From positions 9,656,062-9,720,061 of the forward strand of contig CM042085.1 of the NCBI GenBank assembly GCA_023512835.1: a DNA stretch of 64,000 bases. The letters are read 5' to 3'. Below, in pieces: positions 19,584 through 31,839 of this stretch. Made by a program: the position numbers and the translations under genes. This stretch comes from Taxillus chinensis (Eukaryota > Streptophyta > Magnoliopsida > Santalales > Loranthaceae). The notes under the pieces were generated by a model. It was not told where the DNA came from. It was given only the letters and a program-made list of their open reading frames with translations, and did no database searches. Numbering within the stretch: position 1 is the first letter of the stretch; each line of letters starts with the position of its first letter.

Positions 19584-22500
19584 TTATAGTCCTTTCCCTT
19601 TTGCTTTAACATCAGCAGTCTTCAGTGCTTTCAGCGTTCTGTAACCCTTGTCTGTCCCAAATATCCTGGAAATATGTATATTTGAATATAAGAATCATAA
19701 ACCGAATACCCTGTTAGTTCATATGAAAATGCCACAATCCCAAATTAAAATAAAATAGTCATGTGAAGCAAGGCAACATCACAGCATTCAGCAAGTTACA
19801 AGGAACTTGCATAGCAGTTTGGTGACATGATACTATAGAGCATTCACTTGATTCTAAGACTGTACATCCAGGAACTGATTTGGTCCCAACAAGCATATAT
19901 ATAAGACTGAACGTGCTGCCTAGCTGCTGCTCTAATCCAAAGCATATTTTTAAGACATAGGAAGTCCATAAAAGGAAGGCAAAAAAAGTATATGTAGATT
20001 CACCATGAACAATATTATCACAATCACTATAATGTTTCCCTCAGTAAGTAATGGTGAAGGAGAATATGTCCCAAGTTGAAATAGTTAATGTTAAAAACTC
20101 ACCGGTCCATGTAGACAAAAGTCGATGAGTAGTTTCCAGACTTGGTATAAAGTAGCCGATGATGATAGTCATGAAAATCAGAACTGGAGAATATATGAAA
20201 CCAAAAAAAAAAACATAAGAGGTAATATTGCATAAAAGCACATACAATTTAAACAGGAGGCAAAGGCACAGGATTCAATAAGCAAAATAATAAAAATAGA
20301 CTATAAACACACCCTCCATATATAGGTAAAAAGTTTGAGAGGCTCCATGGAAAATGGTAACCACAGTGTGCCTCAACCGTCTCCAAAACTCTAAGTACCA
20401 TCCATAACCACAGAGTCATCAGATGGGGACCAGTTAAGGCAGGGCCAATGATTGTAGCAAACCCAAGGAACAGTATCTCAGCAGGGTGAGCATATTCAGA
20501 AGTTAATCCAAAGGGAGTAGCATACCTGTTCATGCAAATATATATAAATTAAAGCATGCCTGAATCTTATGGGAAAAAATTCAAAAAAGGACCCATAACA
20601 GATAATTTTAATCTTCCTTACTCGTGATGGACGCTGTGCACATGTTTGTACAACCACTTTGTATGTAAAACCCTGTGTCCCCAATAAAATACAAAATCCT
20701 CCAAGATGAAGTAAAACACTATCTGTGTCAAAACCACTTTCCTGCAAAGCCATAAGTAGGATCAAGATCACTGTACTTACCAAGCTATGTGAATTGTACG
20801 TAAATGAAGGACGTAATGCAATTTACTATTCTACACAAATTTATGTTGCATCAGCAAATGGAACTCTATAAAATAAGGATTCTGAACATACCAGGATGGC
20901 AATGGAAGAGAACTGCGCATGCCCATGTGTTTGAAAACAGGATAGGAAACAATCATAACTGGAAGATTGACAGCAAAATGGTATAGCAATAGACGATTGA
21001 TACATTTCTCCTGAGCTGCTGGGGTATTACTTTTGCCCTGCAAAAAACATGAAAGAAGTCATCACAAAAAATATGGACCTTGGAAGATGTAAAATTGCAA
21101 ATGAAACAAAATTGATAAGAGCATTAGTTGTAGACTCTCTAAAATTTTAGCTTACCAAATTTAACTGACCGGTGCCTCGATGTTTGGATTTTAACAGAAT
21201 TTATAGTCAAAAAATAAATCTCGAGTATAATTTGTAGTTCATATTATTCCATGTAGATGGATTTAATTAAAATTTTAGAGAGTTTACACCTGATACTTTA
21301 AAATAGGTATATTTAAAGGCACCTGAGAGTGGCAAAATTAGAAAATAAATCTATCACCCTAAATCACTAGCAAGAAGAAGCTTGTAGAAATTATAAAACA
21401 TTGAGCAAAAACATAAATGTTCCAAATGGCATATATATGTATGTCCAAAGAAACTACTTATTCATAAAACCTACTTAAACAAGATGACCCCAAAGAGAAA
21501 CTATCTATCCATAAATGCTACTTAATAAGAAAACACTGAGCATTTATAGGCCTTGGGTACTTATGCTTGAGTTCTCTACTACAAAAAGTAGTTTTGCACA
21601 TATCTTATCTTTTTGGTATTCAAATGAAACTTTCAGACAATGGCACTAGCCATAATATTATATACCTTTTGTTCTCCTCAATCAAAAGCTCACTTGTTGA
21701 TCCAAAGGTTTTCTTTATTTGGATGGTGGGCAAGAAAATACATTGGTTTATAGAGGCCACTCATAATGTGGCAGTGCACTGCATTCAAGTTCACCGATCC
21801 AACCACATTACCACAAGGGTTCAAAATTCAAATCTTAAAGGGCAAGGAACACAGACAACATGCACTGAAAACAGTGTCATATTTTGCTGAACATTAAGCA
21901 TGGCACAACAGCAAACAACAATGAATTTCATAAAGTTGATTATGAAAAAATATAGTCACTCAAACAGAAAATCAGAGGGAACATTTATTTCACTTAGAGG
22001 ACCATAACTTCGCAAAAAAAAAATTTAGGGGCCACAATTCAATATTACCAGCAACGTGAACAGAGAAGAACCTGAATTTTGTACTTTTTCAGCCATCCTA
22101 CTCTCTCGAACAATATAAACGGAAGTCCCGATAAGAAAAAGACACTTTCATGAAGAAAGAAACTTCCCAGGCATGCCAGTTGAAAGTCATTGAAATTAGT
22201 GATCAGGTACTGCATCATGAATACAAAATTTTCAGAAACGTTTGAGGAAACAAAACAATTATAAATAAAGAAAAAAAACAAACCAAAAGCAAACAAACAT
22301 CATCGATAGGCAAAAAAAAAATCATATTAGCATTTCCAAAACATGATAAAATTGACATAGTTCACCCTTTTCAACTCATGCTAGCTGTAGTGGTATCACC
22401 TTAACTGTCCCAATGGGGTGCAGGGTTTTAAGGCACTGGTATTAGTTGGACCTAAATAAATAAAGGGGATGCCAAATCCAAAAGGGAACTCCAAATCTCA

Positions 22501-23078
22501 GTTCTAATGTCCGTGAAAAACAGCAAGTTCCACGAATTCTAACACACCTAGTTTCATCAAACGTGAAGCACACTTTAAAAACCTTACATTTTTCACTGTA
22601 GAACAAGAGTAGCATGAAATAGTTTCAGGGCAGTGTCAGCAGAGCTGTTTGGTGAACACATTACGATCTCAATACTCACCACGCCCAATTCCAAATTCGA
22701 GATTAGAAATAACAATAAGAATAGCGCTACACTTTTGCAGAACCCAGGGACAGAAACATGTTATAAAACTGGAACATTCAAATCCAAATTAGCACTCATT
22801 CTAGACTGTGAGCCCAAAATGGGATTTGGGTCAACATTCTATCCCCGTAAATCTTGGGAACATCATCAAAATTCGAGGAAGGCAAACAGATACAAGGAGA
22901 GCAGTGTTTGTACATACGAAGATGATACGAGAACAATCAATAGATCCAAAACCAACAATGCGTGAATAAAGAACACAGCTCGCGTCAAGGCAACGGGCTT
23001 AAATCTACTAGGGTACAAAAAAGTGCAATAGAAAGAAACGGCGAGTACCAGCCAGCAAGAGTCGACGATCGACGCCAT
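19584..23078 (-). CDS. SMO2: Sterol C4-methyl oxidase, SMO2 type (methylsterol monooxygenase 2)
   Basis: Coding exons in transcript order are 23078-23049, 22209-22072, 21037-20892, 20741-20622, 20525-20313, 20183-20103 and 19665-19584. All junctions are GT/AG and phases agree, giving 269 aa (MASIVDSCWL ... KAKGKGL). The enzyme is an ER-membrane di-iron oxygenase that removes C-4 methyl groups of sterol precursors together with a C3-dehydrogenase/decarboxylase and ketoreductase. The sequence shows the three histidine boxes of the fatty-acid-hydroxylase fold: HRVLH, HSVHH and HDYHH. It also has hydrophobic spans in exon 2 (LACLGSFFLHESVFFLSGLP) and exon 5. PAAQEKC, HHEYATPFGLTSEYAHPAEI and the short exon 1 fit SMO2 better than SMO1. 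Length matches the family (~260-270 aa). The gene looks intact. The start ATG is the only one in frame before the conserved exon-2 segment. UTRs are not defined. Confidence 0.92.
21119..21297. mobile_element. MITE-like inverted repeat in SMO2 intron 2
   Basis: The left end GAGCATTAGTTGTAGACTCTC is followed by TAAAATTTTAG. It is mirrored by the reverse complement of the right end (GTATCAGGTGTAAACTCTCTAAAATTTTAA). The ~180-bp size and terminal inverted repeats fit a MITE. A target duplication could not be settled. It lies in the non-coding interval between SMO2 exons 2 and 3. Confidence 0.6.
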
Positions 23079-23159
23079 TGGAACGGCGAGGGCGAGATCG
23101 AAGTGCGGTGGAGACGAAATGCGAGCACGTACGCCGGAGGGCGGCAGTGGCTCTGAATA

Positions 23160-23898
23160 GTTTTTTAGTTTTTAGTTTTCAAAATGAGGAGCCGTTTGGC
23201 GGTCGAGCAATGCGAAGAGAAGGGAAGTGCAGAAAGACAGGCTGTCGCGGGAGAGAATCTGGGTTTCAGGATATGTGAACTGTGATATGTCCCCATGGGG
23301 TGCACCACTATAAATCAATGGCAATAAGGGAGTTTGAAATTTATTTTATTTTTTTAATGATTGCATCTTTACAAAAAATGCTTTGCTGTCCGATTAATGG
23401 CATTTTATTTATCATTAATTTTTTTTAAACAAAAACAATATTATAAGTATATAAAAAAACCATATCATATTAAATACATTAAAATTAATTTACCTAACAT
23501 ACCCATAGTATATTCGGTGGTTTTGCATTTAAAAAAAAAAAAAACAAGATATGCGTTTTTTTTCACACAGGCCTACGTGTGACCTCTTTTGACAATCATA
23601 TTAAATTAAATTATATCTTTTTGGGCACTTTGTCCGTGGATCTCTTATATATTTTGCTTTCATATTTTAAATTTTTGTGTTTTTATTAAGTGAATTTTAA
23701 GTTATAAAAGCCAAATCAAACCGATAAAACTTAATTCCATTTATATGTATTTAAAATAATTAAATTTTATGAGAGTTTGGGGAACTAAAGTGAACCTTTT
23801 CTTTTTTTTATCCTGATAACAATTTAGGATTTACTTAATATAGTAATATTTAAAATTTGTAAACAAATTGAAACAATACTTTTAAAAAATTATATATG
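23160..23898. other. SMO2 upstream region / intergenic
   Basis: Contains the presumed SMO2 promoter (gene reads leftwards). It becomes strongly AT-rich after 23330. No specific promoter element or gene is assigned. Confidence 0.45.
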
Positions 23899-23903
23899 AA
23901 TTG

Positions 23904-24131
23904 TGTCAAATTGAAGACAAGTTATTGTTTTATTGCTGTGCCGTAAACTAGCTTATATGGTACAAGGACGTACGTCTAAATATGGACGCACCATAAATAC
24001 ATAATTGTATAGCCTAAAGATAATTTACGTACTAAAATAAGAAGATACACAATCTCCCTAGAAAAGGAAAATATACAGGTCTACGACCGTAATAATGACG
24101 GCTGAATAGGTGCCCAAATACGCGCCCAATA
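23904..24131 (-). repeat. 3' LTR of the second copia element
   Basis: 228 bp. On the minus strand it starts TATTGGGCGC and ends CAATTTGACA. It follows the polypurine run CCTTGAGGGGGGG (24132-24144). Matches 38497-38724 except for a few substitutions and compensating 1-bp indels. Confidence 0.9.
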
Positions 24132-24138
24132 CCCCCCC

Positions 24139-26038
24139 TCAAGGTGGAGCATGGGGATCATAAATGCCCAACTTGTGAAGTAGAAAATGAAACGAACGTT
24201 GACCGAGTGCTTTAGTGAAGAGATCGGCCAACTGCATGGAGGTGCGTAGATAAGTAGGCTGAATGGTGCGGCGGTGAATCTCATCACGAACAAAATGACA
24301 ATCGACCTCAATGTGTTTGGTGCGTTCGTGAAAGACAGGATTAGCGGCAATGTGTAAGGCCGCATGACTATCACAATACAAGCGGATGGGCGCTGGATGA
24401 GGAACTCCAAGGTCCCCTAGCAACCGTTTTAACCACTTCAACTCACAGGTAGTGGTGGCAAGAGAACAAGATCGCCTTCGGGCGGAGGAACGAAAACATG
24501 ATGTGTTGTTTCTTGGTTTTCCAGGAGATAGGTGATGGACCAAGCATAACGAAATAACCAGTAAGAGAGCGACGGGTGAGTGGACAACTAGCCCAATCGG
24601 AGTCACAATAGCCTGTGAGACAAAGATCAGAGGTGGCACAAAGAAGAATCCCTTGTCCTGGCGCAGCTTTCAAATAGCGAACAACGCGCAAGGCTGCCTC
24701 CCAATGGTCTTCACGCGGTTGTTGCATGAACCGGGCCAAGAGATGGACCGAATATGACAATTCGGGTCAAGTGAAAGTAAGATAAATCAACCGACCAATC
24801 AGGCGGCGATAGCGTTCGGGATCAGTCAGCAGGACACCTTGGGCGAGAGCTAAATTATGATGAGGAACCAATGGAAAGGGTGCAGGTTTCGCCCCCAATA
24901 AACCAGCATCAGTGAGGATATCCATAGTGTATTTACGCTGGCATAAAAATATCCCGTCCGAATTGCGAGCAACCTCGAGGCCCAAAAAATATTTAAGAAC
25001 ACCAAGATCCTTCATGAGGAAACACGTACCAAGGTAACGCTTGAACTGATGAAGAGAAGTTGTATCGTTGCCGGAAATAATCGGGTCATCAACATACACG
25101 AGTAGATGGAGAGTAGTGCGTCCTCTGTTCAGTGTGAAGAGAGAATAGTCGGAACGTGATTGAATGAATCCGTACCGAGTGAGAGCACTAACGAGTTTAG
25201 CGAACCAACAGCGTGGTGCTTGACGGAGGCCATAAAGAGACCTGTGAAGTCGACAGACCTTGCCGGGCTGAGAGGAACGGAAGCCAGGAGGCATCTTCAT
25301 ATAGAGTTCCTCATCAAGATCACCATGCAAAAAGGCATTGTGAACATCCATTTGATGAATAACCCAATTGCGGGCGGCAGCTACAGCCAAGAAGCACCGA
25401 ACAGTAACCATTTTGGCGACTGGCGCAAAGGTTTCGTGATAGTCGATGCCTTCAACTTGATGATTCCCGAAGATCACAAGGCGAGCTTTGTATCGTTCAA
25501 CCGTGCCATTGGAATGGTACTTGATTTTATACATCCATTTGCTACCGAGAGCCTTTTTGCCAGGTGGTAGATCTGTCACAGTCCACGTGCCATTAAGATC
25601 GAGAGCATCAAGTTCTTTCCTCATCGCCTCTTGCCAATGAGGATGAAGCACTGCCTCCCGATAGGACTGAGGCTCGTGCCCAGCAGCAACCGCAGCCAAA
25701 AAAGTGCGATGGCGTAATGAGAATTTATCACAATTCACATAATGAGCCAAAGGATAATTCGTACCCGTGTCACTAGAGGGGGAGGACGTGTCTGCGACGG
25801 GCTGGATCGTGTGAATCACGAAATCACGCAGCGTGCTGGAGGGTATTTTAGTCCGGTGCCCACGTCCGAGCCGTTCGGTCTCTGTGGAGGGATCTGCCGA
25901 GGGAACCCCAGGCTCTGCCGCTATATCACCGGGAAGGATTGCCCCGTCCGCCGTCGTTGGAGCCACCCTCGCCTCCTCGGGAGTCAAGGACAGGGGAACG
26001 GCAGGGGTAGTCGCCCCAGTCACCGCCGCGGGATCCAT
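24139..26038 (-). pseudogene. Copia reverse transcriptase and RNase H (broken)
   Basis: Frame 24767-26038 holds a Pro/Ala-rich linker, then RT: KALGSKWMYKIKYHSNGTVE, VIHQMDVHNAFLHGDL, SLYGLRQAPRCWFAKL and the YVDD box (LLVYVDDPIISG). A TGA at about 24764 interrupts the conserved YLTxTRP(D/E) block. Frames 24443-24760 and 24139-24639 then supply RNase H (YCDSDWA, and STxA-E replaced after a frame change near 24480-24500; RLYCDSHAA, TKHIEVDCHFVRDE) ending in ADLFTKAL, the usual copia C-terminus. Confidence 0.88.
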
Positions 26039-26158
26039 GGGAGCCCCAGTCGTCGCCGTCGGATCTGCCGCAACCCCCCTAGAGACGGTGGGGGTCCATG
26101 TTTGGTTTCGTCAGGCGAAGATGCAAGAGGAGAGGTGGATGCGTCCGGTGCCCCAAGG

Positions 26159-27173
26159 TCAGCGTCGCACGAAGGGACTGGACGCGTGGAGCGGGCGCCA
26201 ACGGGAGCGAGGTCGTGCAAAGGGAACTCTGTCTCTGAAAAAAAGCATATCATGGGTAATAAAAAATTCTTGGGTTGTGAGATCATAAAGCAGCCATCCT
26301 CGTTTAGTATATGGATAGCCGACAAAAACACACCGGTGGGAGCGACTGGCAAATTTGTCCTTGTCGCAATTGATATTTTTTCCATAACATAAACAGCCAA
26401 ACACACGCAAGTGTCCATAAGAGGGTGGTGCACCGAACTATATTTCATATGGGGATTTGTTAACCCAATAGACGTGAGGGAGTGCGGTTAATCAAGTAAC
26501 CAACAGTCAGAATGCATTCCCCCCAAAAAGCAATAGGAAGATTGGCCTGGAAACGCAATGCACGGGCGACATTCAAAATATGGCGATGTTTGCGCTCCAC
26601 CCGCCCATTTTGTTGAGGTGTGGCGCGGCAAGAAGTCTGGTGCACAATTCCTTGTTCAAGGAAATAAGATGTCATGCATGTAAATTCTGTGCCATTATCA
26701 GTGCGAATAATACGCACCCTTGTTTGAAATTGCCGCTCCACCATCACAAGAAAATTGCGCAGGACACGACCAACCGCGGATTTTGCGTGCAATAAATATA
26801 TCCACACCGAGCGGGAATAATCATCCACAATAGTGAGAAAGTAGGAAGCCCCAGAGAAAGTAACAGTTTTATAAGGGCCCCATAAATCGCAATGAATCAA
26901 GGCAAATTTTTCTGTAGCATTATTCTCACTTAAACAAAATAATTCTCGAGTTTGTTTTGCTCGAACACAAATGTCACATACTTTATTTTCGGACGCGGCC
27001 ACAATAGGATGGCCAACAACACCAGACAAGTGACTTACTACTTGAGAAGATGGATGACCCAGTCGTTGATGCCATAAATCAAATGATACTGTTGTAGTCA
27101 ACGCACGTGCAGGGACTGGATGGAAGCTCTCAAGGTAGTATAGCCCATTCCGTTGCTCAGCCGCTCCAATCAC
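26159..27173 (-). pseudogene. Copia integrase (broken)
   Basis: Frame 26460-27173 carries the zinc module (LWHQRLGHPS ... CDICVRAKQ) and the catalytic core (LIHCDLWGPYKT, YFLTIVDDYSRSVWIYLL, IIRTDNGTEF, TPQQNGRVERKHRHILNVAR), so the Asp-Asp-Glu residues are present. Frame 26159-26410 continues with VFGCLCYGKN and HRCVFVGYP of the C-terminal part. Frame changes near 26430-26460 and between 26159 and 26038 separate it from RT. Confidence 0.88.
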
Positions 27174-27419
27174 CGTCCTCGAAGTGCGGTCCTGGATAAC
27201 ACAAGAGGTAGCTGTAAATTGAATATGATAGGCCTTATCGACCCGAATTGGGCGACTGATATCAAATTACAGTTCAATTGCGGAATGAAGAGCACGTCAT
27301 GCAATTGGATGTTGTCATTCAACAGAACAGTCCCTATTTGAAGAGCCTGAACTGCTCGCCCATCAGGTAAACCAACAACACACCCGGTGAGATTTTTCTG
27401 CTCACGTAAAGAGCCAAGA
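27170..27419 (-). pseudogene. Copia protease C-terminal half, left of the gypsy insertion
   Basis: The minus-strand frame reads NLTGCVVGLPDGRAVQALQI ... LHDVLFIPQLNCNLISVAQF, the half of copia protease that follows the catalytic DTGA. Its other half is at 37543-37640, 10 kb away. The gypsy element inserted between them. The frame then changes near 27230-27250 before integrase. Confidence 0.85.
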
Positions 27420-28523
27420 TGTAAGACCCGCAAAAATTTAAGCTCTTCCTTAAATAGTAATAATAATAATGTCATTACTAAAAATAGTTAGAAAGAATAT
27501 TTTAGATATTATCACAATAAAAATAAGTACCCAATATAGTCATTTAAGTAGCATGTGACTAGTAAGTAGCCGTTAGAATAGTAACTAGCAGCGTAATAGT
27601 AACTAACCGTTGGAATAAGTAACTAATCATTATAATAGTATCCGTTTGAATTGTTATAAATAGGTATGAGTATGTAATAATGTTTTATAATATTATACTT
27701 TATAGGTTTATAAAGTAAGAAGTCATGGAATATAATGTTATCTTACTTTATTGTTTATTGATTACGCAATTATATTATTTTATCCGCGTTAATATTAAAT
27801 ACGTTATAAAAAAATAAAATAAAATAATTTCTTATACGTCATAAAAAGTTTAGATGCTATATATTATGTCATTTAGTTTCTTAAACCAAATTACTATGGG
27901 TAAGTAAGTATTACAAGCCTTAACTTTACCAAAAGTATAAAACATAGGTAAGGCCCAAAAATTTGAATGAGGCAGATTCTGGAGGTCCCATTCAAAAATT
28001 CATAACTTGAGTTATACAGATCCAATTGACATGAAACCAAAGCCCATTTGTTCCTTTATCACTTAGCTAAAACGTGTAAAAATTTCAGAATTTAATATGA
28101 AGCCAATCAATTCCAGAAGTTAAAATACTACACATAGGTTCAGTGTGAACGGGTAAACATTTTAGTATGACTTTAAAATTCAATAACTTTTGTTATACAC
28201 ATGTGAAAATTATAAAATTGGTACCTATTTGTAGATATTTGAGTTACTAATGCAATACAATTGGCCATTTGTCAAAAACTACAAAATTAAAAACGTTATA
28301 ATTGAATTAGTAGGGAGTACACCAATGTGGACTTTTGATGCCAAAGGAACCTTCTAGGTTTAAAAGTCTTAAAACATTTTTAAATGGTAGGAGGAGATAA
28401 CCACGTTTTTAATAAGAGATAATATGAGGAAAATAAAGTATTATATATATTTTAAATAATTTAATTTAATGCCAAAGTCAAATTCGTACACTATTTTTCA
28501 CACTATTACACCTACCACCTTAC

Positions 28524-28533
28524 CTATAAATAG
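28524..28533 (+). promoter_or_regulatory. Gypsy LTR TATA box
   Basis: CTATAAATAG in the 5' LTR, repeated in the 3' LTR at 36042-36051. A transcription start about 25-35 nt downstream is expected from plant TATA spacing. Confidence 0.6.
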
Positions 28534-28729
28534 CATGCCTCACTTCCCTTCTCAAGCACTCTTTCCATTCAAATAAGCCACAAAACTCTCCTCCAAATAC
28601 TTCCCAAAAAGTTCTATTAACACCCCAATAGCCCTCCAAGCCTTCTCTTCTCTCAATCTTTCTCTCACTTGTTGGAAGTTCCAAGAGGTAAATATTTCAA
28701 GCATATATTAATCATGTTCTTCCTCCTCA

Positions 28730-29045
28730 TACATATATATATTATGGATGGCCTTGCCCCTCAATATATATATGTATATTTATTAAACAATACGTATATG
28801 TATATATATAAATTATTATTATTCCATGGAAGGCTAAGCCTCCTCATACATATATATATTATGGATGGCTTTGCCCCTCAATATATATATGTATATGATA
28901 TGTATATATGAGTATATAGATTATTATTATTCCATGGAAGGCTAAGTCTCCTCATACATATATATATTATGGATGGCTTTGCCCCTCAATATATATATGT
29001 ATATTGTATAGTATATATATGTATATTGTATAGTATATACGTATA
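28730..29045 (+). repeat. ~110-bp AT-rich tandem repeat inside the LTR
   Basis: CATACATATATATATTATGG followed by ATGGC[C/T]TTGCCCCTCAATATATATATG recurs three times. The first two copies are followed by ATTATTATTCCATGGAAGG. The same array is in the 3' LTR (about 36246-36560). Confidence 0.9.
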
Positions 29046-30018
29046 TTATATATATATATGTATACGTATAGATTATTATTATTATCATGAGAAGTTTTTT
29101 CCACCATAATATACTTATATATGTCTCTCAATATATTATTTATGAATATATTATTATTATTCAAACTAAAATATTAACTTTTAAATTTTGTTTCAAGGTT
29201 TATAAACGCGAAGACAAAAAAGATAGGAAGGATCCCCTCTTCCTTCCTTACCACGATCTCCGACGTGGAAATTCATTTTCTATTTCTTCTCTATATTTAT
29301 ATCTCAAGATTTTTTTTTCTTATAATATTATTTTAAGAAGAATTAACTTTCTTTGGCACTTCTTGGAAACTTGGTAATCTAACTTATTGAATGGTGAATA
29401 CCCCTTTTACTTATCGGGGCTATTATTGCAAGATCTTCCTTTACGTTGAAATTTACCATTGATGTGATTGTTTGAAAGTTTGTGAAGATATGTTTTATGT
29501 TTGGCAATATGTTTATGGGTGGTTCCAGAAAGACCTCCAATGCATTGGGTAAAGAACATCACTGGAGAGTGTCAATCCAGTTGATAACAAGTTATGCAAG
29601 ATATCTAGGTGGTGAACCTAGATGAGTAGATATTCTTATTTTTCCATGAGTTGATTATTCTCCATATATTATCCCTTACTTTTAACCTTATCGGGCTATT
29701 TGAGCTCATTTCCTTTCATGTTTTGTTTCAAACCCCAGGGAACTAGGAGAAAGCAAGGATGCTAGGATAATGGTGTCCAGAGTGCTTGGAATAAAATCAT
29801 AAGAAGATTATGCATGTAGTATTTATGTCATGTAAAACTATAATGGGTTATCAACACCTAGTCTCTAAACGCTAAACCTTAGAGATCTTGTGATGAGTCT
29901 TGATGTAATAAATAAACCATCGAATTTATGTTGAGTAATAGATTACTATTCATATAATTGTAATATTTTATTTATCTAACGCACCTGGTCCTGGAAGTCC
30001 GGATTTGGGGGCGTTACG

Positions 30019-30030
30019 GGGTATCGTAGC
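30019..30030 (+). promoter_or_regulatory. Gypsy primer-binding site (degenerate)
   Basis: GGGTATCGTAGC directly after the 5' LTR matches the tRNA-Met complement TGGTATCAGAGC at 9 of 12 positions. Confidence 0.55.
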
Positions 30031-30189
30031 AAAGGTTTAGTTAGGTATAGAGACTAGTTATAAATAACATAGTATAGAGTCCTATGCTTATAACAATTAT
30101 AGTGAATTATTTTACATAAGTATTATTGTGGTTATATGGTTAATTTTGAACTAACCTAACCTCGAGTAACGTGTGCTTAAAGGGCCAAA

Positions 30190-31392
30190 ATGGTTGAAAC
30201 AAGGAACGGAGGAAACAGGAACAACTCCACAAGGAATAACGGTATGGCAAATGAACTTCAAGAGGGTTCAACACCAATGAACTCTTCCTCTAGTGGACAA
30301 GTCATGGGAACACTACCACCAAATGGGCAACCTTCAAACATGGCAGCACCACAAGGTGTAAGCGCAGAGAACCTGATGGCATTTCTTATGCAAATGGCAC
30401 AAACGATGGCAAGAAATATGACTCAACCCAACACACCCGTCGGTCAACCGGAACAAGGTATAAACCCTCAACCAAAAGAGGTGACAGTTGACCAATTTAT
30501 GAAGCAAAGATCCCCCAACCTTCTCTGGTTCAACCGATCCCACTCACATGGAGGAATGGATTAATAAGTTAGAAAAGATATTCTCGGTATTGGAATGTCC
30601 TGACCGAAAAAGATAAAGTTTGCCATTTACGTAATGGAGGGCGAGGCAAACCAATGGTGGACCCTTGTTAAGAATACCAAAACCGAGGGAGAGATAGAAG
30701 CTCTAAGTCGGGAAGCTTTCAAAGGGATCTTACTAGAAAAGTATTTTCCTCGACCATTGAGGAGTAAGATGGAGAGGGACTTCCTCGATCTTAAACAAAA
30801 GGATGATGATACTGTGGCCACGTATGAGGCAAAGTTCACCAAGTTAGCAAGGTACGCACCTCGAAGACGTAGCTGAAACGCAAAGTAAAGTTCAAATGTT
30901 CTACCATGGGTTGAAACCAAGCATACGGAGAGCATTGGCAGCTTTTGACTTCCCGACTATGAAGTCGTTGTTCGATGCGCGATCAAAGTAGAAATGGAAC
31001 ATCTTGACTACCACCAAAATCGTAGTCAAAATGATAAGAAAAGGAAACACCAAGCTAATGGATCGGAGATCACAAAGCCTAGTATGAAGGAGGTAGTACA
31101 TTCCACTTGCCCTAAATGTGGTAAAAGACACTACGGTGAATGTCTCCAAGAATCGGGAAAATGTTTCAAGTGTGGTAAAGCTGGACATCAAGCACGTGAA
31201 TGCCGGGAAAGGCCTAAACAAGGGCCCCAAATGGGTCCTAATCCCATTCGTATGCATAACCCTTTACATGCACCAAGACCAGAACCAAGTACACGCCCGA
31301 CCGTCCAATGTTTCAACCGCAATGAATTTGGACATTATGCAAATAAATGCCCACATGCAAAAACTACGGGGGATTATCGACAACCATGTTAA
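30190..31392 (+). pseudogene. Gypsy gag with zinc knuckles (frameshifted)
   Basis: The ATG at 30190 begins MVETRNGGNRNN and a Gln/Met-rich N-terminus. The retrotransposon gag core (GEANQWWTLVKN, EKYFPRPLRSKMERDFLDLK, YEAKFTKLARYAP) follows in another frame from about 30613. CPKCGKRHYGEC and CFKCGKAGHQAREC zinc knuckles lie in the frame from 30994. Frame changes are visible near 30512, 30610, 30858 and 30978. Gag would form the virus-like particle. Confidence 0.88.
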
Positions 31393-31399
31393 AGAACCA

Positions 31400-31830
31400 C
31401 TTCGACATGTACAACCACAACGACACCACAACCACGGCGAGCCGCAACAACCACCTAGGGCACCGGCTCGCTCGTACGCCATTACAACCGCAGAAGTGGA
31501 GCCAATAATGGAAGAAGAATCAAACAACGATGTGGTGAAAGGTACCTTGCTCATAAGCTCAAGAAACGCTTATACCTTATTTGATTCTGGTTCAACGCAT
31601 TCTTTCGTCTCACCAAAGTATGCTTAACATATGGATATTCCACATCGGAGATTAAAAGCGGAATTAACAATAATGACACCAAGTGGTATCACCATAAATG
31701 CCACTAAGATATATAAAGCATGCCCCATTACTATATGTGATAGGGTACTTCCGGAAACCTAATCTCCTTACAAATAGTGGACTTTGATGTTATATTAGGG
31801 ATGGATTGGTTAACATCCAATCACGCCACC
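31400..31830 (+). pseudogene. Gypsy protease (broken)
   Basis: GTLLISSRNAYTLFDSGSTH is the retropepsin active-site segment (here DSG). A TAA at about 31624 and a frame change near 31745 interrupt it before ISLQIVDFDVILGMDWL, which reads on at about 31765-31815 in another frame. Confidence 0.8.
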
Positions 31831-31839
31831 ATAGAGTGT

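Larger units (their letters stand above)
27420..30018 (+). repeat. 5' LTR of the gypsy element
   Basis: 2599 bp. It starts TGTAAGACCCGC and ends GGGGGCGTTACG; the last base differs from the CA end of the 3' copy. A TATA box (CTATAAATAG, 28524-28533) is followed by a Pyr-rich likely transcription start region. Three ~110-bp AT-rich units are repeated at 28730, 28843 and 28953. Confidence 0.92.

Noticed and set aside
25742..26392. 216-codon plus-strand ORF (and 25833-26288)
   Set aside because: Antisense shadow of the copia linker and integrase/RT region on the minus strand; no independent motif.
28669..28911. 80-codon ORF with repeated HIYIMDG(L/F)APQYIYVY
   Set aside because: It lies in the LTR and is duplicated identically in the other LTR; it is the translated AT-rich LTR repeat, not a peptide gene.
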